Source: CALFER01 sp964472395
GTDB lineage: Bacteria; CSSED10-310; CALFER01
Length of the DNA: 64,000 nt
Direction: 5' to 3'
NCBI GenBank assembly: GCA_964472395.1
Contig: CAYYMM010000003.1
Location: forward strand, 1-64,000
Below, piece by piece: positions 23,977 through 32,404 of this stretch (position 1 is the first letter of the stretch; each line of letters begins with the position of its first letter). The position numbers and the translations under genes are program-made. Under the pieces are notes generated by a model that saw nothing but the letters and a program-made list of their open reading frames with translations, was not told where the DNA came from and did not search any database.

Positions 23977-25374
23977 TCACTCGGGGAAGGGATACGGGAT
24001 GCAGCCGATGACCGTGTCGATGGGCGATCGCGATTCCATTCTGAATGTCGCGTGTTCCCAGAAGACATGCGTCGCGCCAATGACCGGATTCTGCTGATCG
24101 TACGAGTCGCCGGCGAGGATGCGTTCTTTTTTCGACATCAGATCGTAGACGGCAATATCAAACGTCTTCGCGCGGCCCTTTCCCCGAGGTCGCAGGTCCA
24201 GGGTATTGAGTTTCTGGTAGACGATCGTCGTCCCGTAAATGCTCGGTCTGCCGATCGGCTCGCTGCTCTCGACCACCGTCGTCGTGCTCCGGGTGCGGCT
24301 GTTATAGAGATTCACCGCGAGATTCCCCTTGCCCTTACTCTGATACACGACGTAATTGCCCGACACGGCAGGCAGATACTGGGACTCCGGGCCTGTTGCG
24401 ACCGCGGTCGTTTCGCCGGTCGAGAAATCATGCACATAAACGTCCCAGGAACCGTCCCGCGCATCACTCCAGGTGAGGAGATCGCCCTTGAGAAACGGTT
24501 GCTGCTGGTTTCTGGGCGAGGGATCGAGCGCGGTCGGGCTGCCCTTACCAATCTGGGCGACGATAACATTCGCCGCTTTCGGATTCGGTTCGATCCAGAC
24601 AAACCGATCCTCGCTGGTCGTCACGTCGGATTTTCGAGTCGCGGTATCCGAGATCACTTTACGCGCGAGCGTGTCCGTCGAATAGGCTGCGACGATATGA
24701 CCGGCTTCGATGACTACCAGATATCGGTTCCCGAGAGCGAACTGGACGGGTTTGGGATAGGGTTTCCCGACTGCGGCCGGCCGGCCTCCGATTTCCTTCA
24801 GAAAACAGATCTGCCATTCGCGGTCGGATTCGCGCTGAATCCAGGCCACACCGGAATCGCTGACCGAGATATCCCGCTGTTCACGTTCCCCGGATTCGAC
24901 TGCATATTTCGGCGTGAGAATTTTCTGGAATCTCAGGGCCAGAACGGTGTCGATCAGCGTTTCGACGAGTGCCGGATCGAGTTTTTTCTCGAGTCGGAAA
25001 GGGCGCGAGCCGATCACCTCGGAAGAAGACGGGCCGAAAACATCGATTCGAATGGCATTTTTCGCGCCGTCGAGACGATCCGCATCGTATTCGAAGCGAA
25101 GCATCAGGCCGATCCCGAGATCCTTCATGATCTGAGCCGGGTCGTTCGAGCGTGTTCGCCCCGCGTCCCATTCCACCCGATTGACAAGCGTCACGCCGGG
25201 TCGGTTTCCGAGCGCTTCCCGGAATGCGTCGTATATGACCCGGGCGGGTTCGGAGATGCGCTCCTCCGCGGCTTTTCCCTCGAGACGCATCGGTTCGATG
25301 TATACGCGCAGCGGTGCGGCTGCCTGAGCGAGCGGAACGATGAAGACAAGCAGAATGCCGATCATTCTGAACAC
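23977..25374 (-). CDS. Exported beta-propeller protein (TolB-like repeats)
   Basis: 465 residues. The signal peptide is MFRMIGILLVFIVPLAQAAA. Residues 20-150 form an alpha/beta domain resembling TolB/CsgG-type N-domains (LRVYIEPMRLEG, then PAQIMKDLGIGLMLRFEYD). Repeated blade motifs of WD40/TolB type follow: SGVAWIQRESDREWQICF, RFVWIEPNP, DLLTWSDARDGSWDVYVHD, GNYVVYQSKG and THVFWEH. It is probably periplasmic. It lies 92 bp upstream of the hybrid kinase and is divergent from the gene at 25482. No enzymatic motif is seen. Confidence 0.7.
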   Translation of the reverse strand: MFRMIGILLVFIVPLAQAAAPLRVYIEPMRLEGKAAEERISEPARVIYDAFREALGNRPGVTLVNRVEWDAGRTRSNDPAQIMKDLGIGLMLRFEYDADRLDGAKNAIRIDVFGPSSSEVIGSRPFRLEKKLDPALVETLIDTVLALRFQKILTPKYAVESGEREQRDISVSDSGVAWIQRESDREWQICFLKEIGGRPAAVGKPYPKPVQFALGNRYLVVIEAGHIVAAYSTDTLARKVISDTATRKSDVTTSEDRFVWIEPNPKAANVIVAQIGKGSPTALDPSPRNQQQPFLKGDLLTWSDARDGSWDVYVHDFSTGETTAVATGPESQYLPAVSGNYVVYQSKGKGNLAVNLYNSRTRSTTTVVESSEPIGRPSIYGTTIVYQKLNTLDLRPRGKGRAKTFDIAVYDLMSKKERILAGDSYDQQNPVIGATHVFWEHATFRMESRSPIDTVIGCIPYPFPE

Positions 25375-25445
25375 GGTCGTTTCCTCCTTCTAAAGACGCA
25401 TTCTACAGTGTCACGCCGCGCGCGCTCCTGTCAAGGGCGGACGGT

Positions 25446-25474
25446 TTGACAAAGACGTTCCGGGCATCTACGCT
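25446..25474 (+). promoter_or_regulatory. Candidate promoter of the small secreted-protein gene
   Basis: Perfect TTGACA at 25446-25451, 17 bp, then TACGCT at 25469-25474 (weak -10). It lies 8 bp before the first plausible ATG (25482), so the transcript would be nearly leaderless unless translation starts at 25494. Confidence 0.35.
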
Positions 25475-25481
25475 CATAAGG

Positions 25482-25937
25482 ATGATGACGCGAATGCGAC
25501 AACAGGTGGCCTGCATCCTTCTGATCATTTCGGTCCTGACAGCCACGGCCGCGCTCTCCGCCGGCCCGTTCCAGGGTCAGGTCGGCATCGCGATCGAGCG
25601 CACATTCAGCACCGGCCGCGCCCAGCATCTCAAACCATACCTGCCCGACTCTTCCCGCATATTCGTTGCCATCCCAGTCGCAGGCATCCAGGCCGGGAAC
25701 TACTCCCGCAACCAGATCCTCGCGGCACTCGACCAGATGTTCACCCGCCTGTCGACCCGCACCTTCACACTCGAAGGAGGCCGTCTCCCGAATCTGCAGC
25801 GAGGCCCCGCCCGTGCGCGCTGGCAATTCCGCCCGCTCGACTCGTCGGCCGACGTCACGACCTTCCTGTATTTCACGATCACATCCAACCCGCTCAAGCC
25901 TCAGATCACGTCGATCCGCGGAGAAGATCCATCGTAA
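25482..25937 (+). CDS. Small exported protein, unknown function
   Basis: About 151 residues, beginning MMTRMRQQVACILLIISVLTA, a signal peptide (ATG at 25494 is an alternative). The mature part has beta-rich segments (GQVGIAIERTFS, RIFVAIPVAG, RTFTLEGGRLPN, FLYFTITSNP). No family is recognised. It is divergent from the beta-propeller gene and convergent with the dehydrogenase gene. Confidence 0.55.
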   Translation: MMTRMRQQVACILLIISVLTATAALSAGPFQGQVGIAIERTFSTGRAQHLKPYLPDSSRIFVAIPVAGIQAGNYSRNQILAALDQMFTRLSTRTFTLEGGRLPNLQRGPARARWQFRPLDSSADVTTFLYFTITSNPLKPQITSIRGEDPS

Positions 25938-25967
25938 TCAGTCATCCGTTCCCGGAACCGATCCGCC

Positions 25968-26999
25968 TCAATAACCCTGCTCCCGATCCACCTCACCTTT
26001 CAGTTCATCACCCCTTTCGAACCGCACAATCGTCTCGACGACATCTCTGAATCGCTCGGGGCGCTGCAGCGGAGACGCTCCGCGATGCGGAGACAGGATT
26101 ACGTTATCGAGTTCATGAAACGGTCTGGAATAGGGAAACTTCCGGCCCTCCACCTCAACCGGTCGGTAGTCGTACCAGACGTCCAGCGCCGCTGAATCGA
26201 TCCGGCGATCCCGCAGAGCCTCGTACAGCGCCGTCTCATCCACCACCGCCCCCCGGCCGACATTGATCAGCAGCGCATCCGATCGGAGTTGCGCGATCGC
26301 CTCAGCATCGATCAGGCCTCGGGTTGAATCCGTGAGCGGAATGGTGATGAGCAGGATATCGAGTGCACGCAGGAAATCATGCAGCCGATCCACCGGATAC
26401 ACCGGAATGGGAGGGGCGCCCGACGCGCGATCCGGAGGCGATTCGGAGGTGATCGGGAGGCCTCGACGGGAGCAGGCGATGATGTTCAGACCGAGACCCG
26501 CCGCGAAACGGATGACGTGGCGCGCGAGGTGGCCGGTGCCGAGTAAACCAAGTGTTTTCCCTTCGAGCACGATACTGGGAGGCGTGTCGTCAAAGGCCCG
26601 GAAACGGCCCAGACGCATGTGCCGGTCGAAGAACGGGACGCGGTTGGTCAGGGCGAGCAACAGTGCCAGCGCATGTTGGGCGGCATGGGAGGTGTTGCCG
26701 TGCGAGTTCACGATGCGGATGCCGGGACGCGTGCGCAGAACACTGATCTGGTTGTCGACGCCGGCCGCCGGGATGATTACCAGCTTGAGATCGGGGGCGG
26801 CATCGAGCAGGTCGGCGGTCACGATCCAGGCGACCAGCACGTCCGCACGGGTGAGCAGATCCGAGCGTTCCGAAATGGTTTTCGAGGGAACGAAATGGAA
26901 CTCGGCACGGCTGCCGAGATTCCGGAAGGACGATTCGATGTACGAGCGGACTGGTTCGGGGGGTTCCCAGGCAAATACGACGCGAATCGGTGCGTTCAT
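25968..26999 (-). CDS. D-isomer-specific 2-hydroxyacid dehydrogenase family protein
   Basis: 343 residues from the ATG that follows GGAGGAG; an ATG at 27023 lacks an RBS. The Rossmann motif is KTLGLLGTGHLARHVIRFA. The NAD- and substrate-binding signatures are LLINVGRGAVVDETALYEAL (Arg) and NVILSPHRGAS (His). The loop that often carries the catalytic Glu reads LDVWYDYRPVEVEGRK, a variant I recall in other uncharacterised members. It reduces or oxidises 2-hydroxyacids; the substrate is unknown. Confidence 0.88.
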   Translation of the reverse strand: MNAPIRVVFAWEPPEPVRSYIESSFRNLGSRAEFHFVPSKTISERSDLLTRADVLVAWIVTADLLDAAPDLKLVIIPAAGVDNQISVLRTRPGIRIVNSHGNTSHAAQHALALLLALTNRVPFFDRHMRLGRFRAFDDTPPSIVLEGKTLGLLGTGHLARHVIRFAAGLGLNIIACSRRGLPITSESPPDRASGAPPIPVYPVDRLHDFLRALDILLITIPLTDSTRGLIDAEAIAQLRSDALLINVGRGAVVDETALYEALRDRRIDSAALDVWYDYRPVEVEGRKFPYSRPFHELDNVILSPHRGASPLQRPERFRDVVETIVRFERGDELKGEVDREQGY

Positions 27000-27161
27000 G
27001 GCTGACTCCTCCGGTTGCGACATCCGTTTCCAGTTTAAAAAGCTAATCGACTCGGCGCAACCTCAGGATCAAATTTTTCGGGCGCTCGGCGAAGACTCCG
27101 GCGAGGGAGGGTCTGCATAGGGGACTGGAAAAACCGGAACGGATCGCATAGGATGATGGAC

Positions 27162-27653
27162 ATGAAACGACGTAATTTCTCAGCGATCCTTGTATTCACG
27201 GCCATGGTCATGCTCGGGGGCTGCGACGACGATAACGGCGGGACGGGGCCGAAACCCGATCCGACGGCATCGAACACGCGGCAGGCGACGGTAACCTATG
27301 TGTATGACGGCGACACGATTCAGGTGAACGGAAGCGAAAAAGTCCGCTATATCGGGATCGATACACCCGAAATCGGGGAATGTTATTATTCGGAAGCGAC
27401 CAGTCGAAACCGATTTCTGGTGGACGATGAGGTTGTAACGCTTGAGATCTGCGTCGAAAGCCCGACGGATCAATACGGGCGGACGCTGGCGCATGTCTCG
27501 TGCGATGCGGGGCTGGTCAACGCGATTTTAATTCGGGAAGGTTATGCGCGAGCCTATCGTGTGCCGCCTTGTACCTCCAAAGCCAACTACTACGCAGATC
27601 TCGATCGCGAAGCCCGCGCCGCAGGCCGGGGGATGTGGAGCGCGTGTAATTAA
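27162..27653 (+). CDS. Thermonuclease-like (SNase) lipoprotein
   Basis: 163 residues from the third of three close ATGs, 8 bp after AGGA. The signal ends in a lipobox MLGGC followed by acidic DDDNGG, so it is lipid-anchored and probably surface or periplasmic. The SNase fold shows VTYVYDGDTIQV, KVRYIGIDTPEIG, DQYGRTLAHV, NAILIREGYARA and ARAAGRGMW; the family's Asp, Arg and Glu-type catalytic positions are present. It probably degrades nucleic acids using calcium. The 3' end overlaps the convergent membrane-protein gene. Confidence 0.88.
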   Translation: MKRRNFSAILVFTAMVMLGGCDDDNGGTGPKPDPTASNTRQATVTYVYDGDTIQVNGSEKVRYIGIDTPEIGECYYSEATSRNRFLVDDEVVTLEICVESPTDQYGRTLAHVSCDAGLVNAILIREGYARAYRVPPCTSKANYYADLDREARAAGRGMWSACN

Positions 27654-28366
27654 GACGACCGCTCCTCAGGATTCAGATCGCCGCGGCGCACCTGCTGATC
27701 AGACTGCCGACCGGGTTTCGGGCTGAAAACCAGCAGCGCCGACATGATCAGGATTGTCACGGGATGATACCCGGTTCTCAGAATCAGCCAGGCGATCAAC
27801 GCCACAAAGGGGAAAAACAGGACGAAAAGATGCATGCGGATGATTTCCATCCGGATTATCTTCAATTTCTGAACCAAATCCTGTCGCGGCAGCAGGTCCT
27901 GCCAGTTTGCGAGCAGTATGGCGATCACCATCGGCCAGTACCGGTTGAGCAGATAGCGGCATGGCGTGAAGAAATCCGAGTTTATGAATCCGTTTCGCCC
28001 GAAGAATTCATGTGGTTCCATTTCGGCGAAAAATGACAAAAACAGCCCATAGAAACCGAAGAAGAAGGTGATGGCGCGGAACGCGACGTACCCTCCGCCC
28101 AGAGCGACTCCGGCAATGAGCAGACTCAGCAGAGTCGAGGGAATTCGATGCGTGATCGGGAAGCGGTTCAGGAGCATCTTCTTGTGGTGGCCGCTGTGCA
28201 GGATCAGGCTGAGAGTGACCGTGAACGCGAGCGCCCAGGTATAGATCAGTCCGGTCAACCAGGTGCTCCAGCAGAATTCCTGCGTCGACCAGCGACCGTC
28301 GATGCCGAAAGAGACCGTCAGCAGGAAACCGAGAATAGCCGGAATGTGTTTATAGACGCTTCTCAT
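27650..28366 (-). CDS. Polytopic membrane protein, unknown function
   Basis: 238 residues from MRSVYKHIPAILGF; a TTG at 28384 is possible. About six hydrophobic segments are visible (ILGFLLTVSF, GLIYTWALAFTVTLSLI, TLLSLLIAGVALGGGYVAF, ITFFFGFYGLFLSFF, LFVLFFPFVALIAWLIL, VTILIMSALLVF). The C-terminus is charged. It follows a decayed small gene whose stop lies 10 bp upstream, so it was probably the second gene of a small operon. Confidence 0.6.
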   Translation of the reverse strand: MRSVYKHIPAILGFLLTVSFGIDGRWSTQEFCWSTWLTGLIYTWALAFTVTLSLILHSGHHKKMLLNRFPITHRIPSTLLSLLIAGVALGGGYVAFRAITFFFGFYGLFLSFFAEMEPHEFFGRNGFINSDFFTPCRYLLNRYWPMVIAILLANWQDLLPRQDLVQKLKIIRMEIIRMHLFVLFFPFVALIAWLILRTGYHPVTILIMSALLVFSPKPGRQSDQQVRRGDLNPEERSS

Positions 28367-28376
28367 CTGCACCGCA

Positions 28377-28647
28377 TCACTCAATCAGAACCCGGATGTT
28401 CCGTTGCAGCACGGGCAGGAAATCCCGCGACTTCTCCAGATAGGGCATCTTCAGCGCCGCTCCGACCGACTGCAGCAGCTCCGGAGTCGACTCGCCATCG
28501 AGAAACCGCCGCAGTTCGGTCTCGGGGATATCCTCCGCCTAGACGGCCTTCGCCATCTCCTCCCGGTTCGCCGGACTGCGTGCGCCAGCGATAGGAGTGC
28601 GTGGATCCGGCAGGTGATCGGATTGTTCCTGAATAATGGTCGGGCAT
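28377..28647 (-). pseudogene. Decayed small gene (frameshift near start, in-frame amber)
   Basis: GGAGGT followed by ATG at 28647 marks an old start, but that frame gives a low-complexity product. After a one-base shift the frame reads ...TIIQEQSDHLPDPRTPIAGA..., then EEMAKAV, a TAG, then EDIPETELRRFLDGES and LQSVGAALKMPYLEKSRDFL to a TGA at 28377. One missing base near codon 2 and a GAG-to-TAG change would restore about 90 codons. The second half looks like a genuine protein. I infer a recent pseudogene. Confidence 0.55.
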
Positions 28648-28763
28648 GTTGAACCTCCGGGTTGACTGTTCAGAAGCGCAACGGTGATCTCATAGGGTTA
28701 CGAACGGCAGGCGAAAGCGGTTTCTTCGAGCCGAGGAGGGCGAATCGAAAGCGATCACAGGCA

Positions 28764-29558
28764 TCAGTGCGGGAGTGCTCCGAGAGACTGGAGGATCGAA
28801 CGGGCGATCGATTCCCGTTTCGGGGTATCCTTCATGCCACCCGGCAGATCGATATTCAGGGCGAAAATCACCGGCCCCGTCGGCGTCTCGACCCAGCCAA
28901 CCCACCAGCCGATCTGCGGTTCGACACGCGCCTGCCATCCGGTCTTCGCTCTCAGGATCCAATCCCTCCCGGCCTCGACGATCATGATATCCTTGACCAG
29001 ACGCTGATGTTCAACTTTGAAGGGAAGCTCGTTTCGATACAGTTTTCGCAGGAAATCCACCTGTTCCAGGGCCGAAATCCGGAGAGCGCCATCGAGCCAG
29101 AAGCGATCGACACCTCCGGACGGATCGGCGTTGCCGTACTGAATCCGAGTCAGATACTCCTTTTCACGCACCTCACCGATCTCACGCGCAAACTGCTGGT
29201 ACACCCATACCGTCGAGTGCCTCATGGACGAGCGAAGCGTCTGGTCCTGATTCCAACCGTCAAAATCCCGTTTCACACCATCCCAGCGAATCACCTGGAA
29301 CTCGTCCCTGACAACTCCGGCATCGAGCGCAAACAGTGCATGAGGCACTTTAAAAGTCGATGCCGGCATGAACCGTTTCTGTGCACGCTCCACATTGTAA
29401 GCCAGCATCTCGCCAGAACGCTCGTTGAAAACGACCATCGTCCCGTCGACGCCCTGATCCAAGAAAAACGGTTTCCAGTCCAAACGCTCCACCGGCGCCT
29501 GTGCCGACACGCCGGTAACGAACGTGAGACCAACCAAGATCCAAGCTCCAACTTTCAT
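28764..29558 (-). CDS. Class D (OXA-type) serine beta-lactamase
   Basis: 264 residues from the ATG after AAGGATTTCCC. Signal peptide 1-20 (export to periplasm). Class D motifs in order: S67-T-F-K70 (ASTFKVPHAL), S115-T-V117, Y141-G-N143, FWLDG (153-157) and K205-T-G207 followed by W. Length and spacing match OXA enzymes, which hydrolyse penicillins through an acyl-enzyme with carboxylated Lys70. The gene stands alone with no integron, IS or resistance cassette beside it, so it looks like an intrinsic environmental enzyme. A RAYT/REP region lies upstream. Confidence 0.95.
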   Translation of the reverse strand: MKVGAWILVGLTFVTGVSAQAPVERLDWKPFFLDQGVDGTMVVFNERSGEMLAYNVERAQKRFMPASTFKVPHALFALDAGVVRDEFQVIRWDGVKRDFDGWNQDQTLRSSMRHSTVWVYQQFAREIGEVREKEYLTRIQYGNADPSGGVDRFWLDGALRISALEQVDFLRKLYRNELPFKVEHQRLVKDIMIVEAGRDWILRAKTGWQARVEPQIGWWVGWVETPTGPVIFALNIDLPGGMKDTPKRESIARSILQSLGALPH

Positions 29559-29700
29559 GGGAAATCCTTTCAATCGTGTGATCCTAAACTCTCAGGGATG
29601 ATGCCACAGCGTGTGAGGGGACGCAACATGGCTCATCAGCAAAGAGTTGACTGATAAAAAAGGAGGAGGCAAGATAAAGGTAACAACTCATAGAGCGAAA

Positions 29701-29720
29701 GGGCGGATCGCGATCCGCCC
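29701..29720. repeat. REP palindrome copy 1
   Basis: Perfect palindrome GGGCGGATCGCGATCCGCCC. With copy 2 it forms a module (about 29701-29771) that is almost repeated on the other side of the RAYT gene, sharing CTGTGGCCTGCGGTGCCGAA between its two palindromes. Confidence 0.9.
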
Positions 29721-29751
29721 TACCCTGAACCTGTGGCCTGCGGTGCCGAAA

Positions 29752-29771
29752 GGGCGGATCGCGATCCGCCC
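29752..29771. repeat. REP palindrome copy 2
   Basis: Identical 20-bp palindrome; right half of the upstream two-palindrome module. Confidence 0.9.
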
Positions 29772-29823
29772 AGACTAGATCCGCCCCTAGATCCGCCCAG
29801 ACTCATCCTATGGCCACGGGCAA

Positions 29824-29843
29824 GGGCGGATCGCGATCCGCCC
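29824..29843. repeat. REP palindrome copy 3
   Basis: Identical 20-bp palindrome, 26 bp before the RAYT start codon. Confidence 0.9.
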
Positions 29844-29869
29844 AGACAGCCCATCGCGAGGAGGACTCC

Positions 29870-30373
29870 ATGCGCTATGATCCTGAGCGACATCATCGCC
29901 GATCGATCCGGCTGCGAGGGTATGACTATGGAAAGGCAGGTTACTACTTCGTGACACTGGTCACCTACCATCGACACCAGATACTCGGCTGGATCGTCGA
30001 CGGAAAAGTACGCTTGAGTCGCGCCGGAACGATCGTCGCCGAGACTCTGGAATGGCTTGGAGAGCATTTTGAGAATGTTTCCCTGGACGAATGGGTGATC
30101 ATGCCCGACCACATCCACTTCATCCTCGTCATCACCAAGAGCAAGGACCCGACTCCGAAAAAACAAAAACCTCTCGGCAACCTGATCGCAGCCTTCAAGA
30201 CGGTGTCCACCAAACTGATCAATCTGTGGCGTCACACCCCCGGAGAGCGTGTCTGGCATCGAGACTACTATGATCGGATCATCCGCTCGCGACAGCAGCT
30301 TTATCGTACCAGGGTATACATCCGTACCAACCCGATAAGGTGCAAGGGCGGATCGCGATCCGCCCTACCATGA
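29870..30373 (+). CDS. REP-associated tyrosine transposase (RAYT, Y1/HUH)
   Basis: 167 residues from MRYDPERHHRRSIRLRGYDY. Features of the IS200/IS605-related Y1 family: GYYFVTLVTYHRHQIL, the HUH motif MPDHIHFIL, and WHRDYYDRIIRS with the probable nucleophile Tyr, then VYIRTNP. It is flanked by five copies of one perfect palindrome, as expected for a RAYT and its REP substrates. The last nine codons (GGSRSALP region) are encoded by REP copy 4, so repeat insertion or mobilisation has rewritten its C-terminus. RAYTs nick and disperse REPs; host roles are debated. Confidence 0.9.
   Translation: MRYDPERHHRRSIRLRGYDYGKAGYYFVTLVTYHRHQILGWIVDGKVRLSRAGTIVAETLEWLGEHFENVSLDEWVIMPDHIHFILVITKSKDPTPKKQKPLGNLIAAFKTVSTKLINLWRHTPGERVWHRDYYDRIIRSRQQLYRTRVYIRTNPIRCKGGSRSALP
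30346..30365. repeat. REP palindrome copy 4 (overlaps RAYT stop)
   Basis: Identical 20-bp palindrome lying inside the 3' end of the RAYT coding sequence. Confidence 0.9.
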
Positions 30374-30396
30374 TCCTGTGGCCTGCGGTGCCGAAA

Positions 30397-30416
30397 GGGC
30401 GGATCGCGATCCGCCC
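30397..30416. repeat. REP palindrome copy 5
   Basis: Identical 20-bp palindrome; with copy 4 it rebuilds the same two-palindrome module as copies 1-2, in the same orientation. Confidence 0.9.
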
Positions 30417-30509
30417 CTGGATCCTGGATCCGCCCCTGGATCCGCCCCTGGATCCTGGATCCGCCCCTGGATCCGCCCAGACTCTAGATCCGCCCCTAGA
30501 TCCGCCCAT
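30417..30509. repeat. Tandem degenerate REP half-sites
   Basis: A run of GGATCCGCCCCT / TAGATCCGCCCCT units (about eight), apparently derived from one half of the palindrome. The last units contain the stop codon of the leftward ABC ATPase gene (codons CGG ATC TAG). Confidence 0.8.
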
Positions 30510-31182
30510 CGCGGAGATGGATCACTCGTCCTGCACGAGTCGCCACTGTCTCGTCATGGGTCACGATGAGAATGGTCCGGCCCTCCCGATGGAGCGTCAG
30601 CAGGAGATCCAGGATCTGAGCGCCGCTGCGACTGTCCAGATTGCCGGTCGGCTCGTCCGCCAGAATCAGGGACGGGTCGTTGACCAGTGCCCGTGCGACG
30701 GCGACGCGCTGCTTCTGGCCTCCCGACAGCTCGGCGGGCCGATGTCCCGCGCGATCCATGAGACCAACGCGCCCGAGCAACTCCAGGGCTCTGTCATGAC
30801 GCTCGCGTCTCGACACGCCGGCATAGACAAGCGGCAACTCGACGTTTCCCGCCGCGGTCAATCTCGGCAGGAGATTGAAGTTCTGGAATACGAACCCGAT
30901 CCGGTTCTTGCGGATCCGGCTCAGTTCATCGTCATCCAGTCGCCCGACCTCACGGCCGCAGAACAGATAGTCGCCCGACGTGGGCCGATCCAGACAGCCG
31001 ATAATGTTCATCAGGGTCGATTTTCCGGATCCGGACGGCCCCATCAGCGCCACGCATTCACCCGGGTCGATCCGCGCATCGATCCGATCCAGAACGGGAA
31101 TCTCCTGGCCCCCGAGCCGATACGATTTCGACAGGCTCTTCAGGAGCACCACAGGTTGGACGCTTCCGATGGGTTCATTCAT
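30496..31182 (-). CDS. ABC transporter ATPase, MacB/LolD type
   Basis: 228 residues. Walker A GPSGSGKST (48-56), Q-loop VFQNFNLLP, signature LSGGQKQR (152-159), Walker B LILADEPTG, and H-loop VTHDE. The family is MacB N-domain/LolD, energising FtsX-type permeases that drive extrusion rather than transmembrane pumping. It overlaps the permease gene by 8 bp and is last in the five-gene efflux operon. Its final codons and stop lie in REP-derived repeats, so the C-terminus was probably trimmed at DGRI. Confidence 0.93.
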   Translation of the reverse strand: MNEPIGSVQPVVLLKSLSKSYRLGGQEIPVLDRIDARIDPGECVALMGPSGSGKSTLMNIIGCLDRPTSGDYLFCGREVGRLDDDELSRIRKNRIGFVFQNFNLLPRLTAAGNVELPLVYAGVSRRERHDRALELLGRVGLMDRAGHRPAELSGGQKQRVAVARALVNDPSLILADEPTGNLDSRSGAQILDLLLTLHREGRTILIVTHDETVATRAGRVIHLRDGRI

Positions 31183-32404
31183 ACCGCAATGCCTCGATCG
31201 GATCGAGCGATGCAGCGCGTCGCGCGGGATACAGCCCGAAGAAAACCCCGACCGCCGCGGACACGGTCACGGCGATCACGATGGCCTCGAACGAAAACAC
31301 CATCTTCCATCCCGCGAACCGAGCAATCGAAAATCCGAACAGAATGCCGGCAAGGATCCCGATCACACCGCCGACCCCGCTCATCACGACAGCCTCGATC
31401 AGAAACTGCCCGAGAATCTCCCGGCGTGTCGCCCCGACCGCCCTCCGTATCCCGATCTCGCGGATCCGCTGCGTCACGCTCGCGAGCATGATGTTCATGA
31501 TTCCGATGCCGCCGACCAGGAGCGAAATCGCCGCGATCGCAGCCAGCACGATGTTGAAGGTCCGCTGCGTCGCCTGACTCTGTTTGAGGAGTTCCAGCGG
31601 CACGATCACATCGTAATTCTCGACACCCGAATGCATCCTTCCGAGGATTCTCCGGATGAGATCCGCCGCGGGGAGGAGATGATCCGCCGAATCGATCATG
31701 ACGGTGATCTCCGAGATCTCATGGTTCGGATCCGTGTCAAGCATCCGCTTCCGAGCTGCGCTGATCGGCACGACGAGATCCCGGTTGACGTTGCGGAACG
31801 CCAGCGGTCCGGAGGGTCCCGCCTTCACCGTCTTGTCCTCCATCACGCCCACGACCCGGAAGATTCCATTCTGAATAAGCACGGTTCCGCCAATCGCATC
31901 CTTTCCGAATTCAGAGCGGATCGCGGGCCCGATGACGCACACCCGTTCCGCACCGTCGATGTCGAACGGGAGCAGAAAACGACCTTCCGACACCATCGAG
32001 TTGCTCACCGTGAGATACTCCGGTGAGGTCGCAACGATCTGCACGGGGCACGCCCGCCCGTCGATCCGGACGGATTCGTCCCGGATGAGAACCGGTGCGA
32101 CTCTGCGGACGAACGGACAATTCCCGCGAATCGCCTCGACATCGTCCATCGCCAGCCCCCGGGGATTTTTCTGTTGAGCCGTGATGAGCGCCTGGCCATC
32201 AAGTTTCTTTGCAGTGATCCGAATCGTGTTGATCCCCATCAGCGCGAGTTGATCCAGCGCTTCGACCCGAGCGCCCTCGCCGATGGCAACGCTCGCGATC
32301 ACCGCCGCCACGCCGAAAATGACACCGAGCATCGTCAGGAACGACCGGAGCTTGTTCGATTGCAGCTCCATCAACCCGATTTTGACATGCTGGACGACGT
32401 TCAT
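31175..32404 (-). CDS. ABC transporter permease, MacB/FtsX type
   Basis: 409 residues. One N-terminal span (LRSFLTMLGVIFGVAAVIASVAIGEG), a large periplasmic MacB_PCD domain (about 45-265), then three C-terminal spans (FtsX domain) including LLVGGIGIMNIMLASVTQRIREIGIRRAVGATRREI and the final VSAAVGVFFGLYPARRAASLDPIEALRYE. With the separate ATPase this makes a split MacB. The start overlaps the adaptor stop (ATGA). Confidence 0.93.
   Translation of the reverse strand: MNVVQHVKIGLMELQSNKLRSFLTMLGVIFGVAAVIASVAIGEGARVEALDQLALMGINTIRITAKKLDGQALITAQQKNPRGLAMDDVEAIRGNCPFVRRVAPVLIRDESVRIDGRACPVQIVATSPEYLTVSNSMVSEGRFLLPFDIDGAERVCVIGPAIRSEFGKDAIGGTVLIQNGIFRVVGVMEDKTVKAGPSGPLAFRNVNRDLVVPISAARKRMLDTDPNHEISEITVMIDSADHLLPAADLIRRILGRMHSGVENYDVIVPLELLKQSQATQRTFNIVLAAIAAISLLVGGIGIMNIMLASVTQRIREIGIRRAVGATRREILGQFLIEAVVMSGVGGVIGILAGILFGFSIARFAGWKMVFSFEAIVIAVTVSAAVGVFFGLYPARRAASLDPIEALRYE

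Larger units (their letters stand above)
29559..29869. other. REP-rich intergenic region before the RAYT gene
   Basis: 311 bp between the beta-lactamase start and the RAYT start. It contains three copies of the 20-bp palindrome (29701, 29752, 29824) and short copies of the half GATCCGCCC at about 29777-29800. The first ~140 bp carry the beta-lactamase promoter region and no gene that I can see. Confidence 0.6.

Noticed and set aside
28530..28545. In-frame TAG as possible pyrrolysine or readthrough codon
   Set aside because: The same frame also needs a frameshift near its start, and no pyl genes are seen; decay is simpler.
29810..29869. In-frame N-terminal extension of the RAYT
   Set aside because: Encoded by REP copy 3 and shows no family similarity; the ATG at 29870 fits the conserved start.
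30417..30509. Short regular repeats suggesting a CRISPR array
   Set aside because: Units are 12-20 bp with no unique 30-bp spacers, derived from the REP palindrome, and no cas genes are present.
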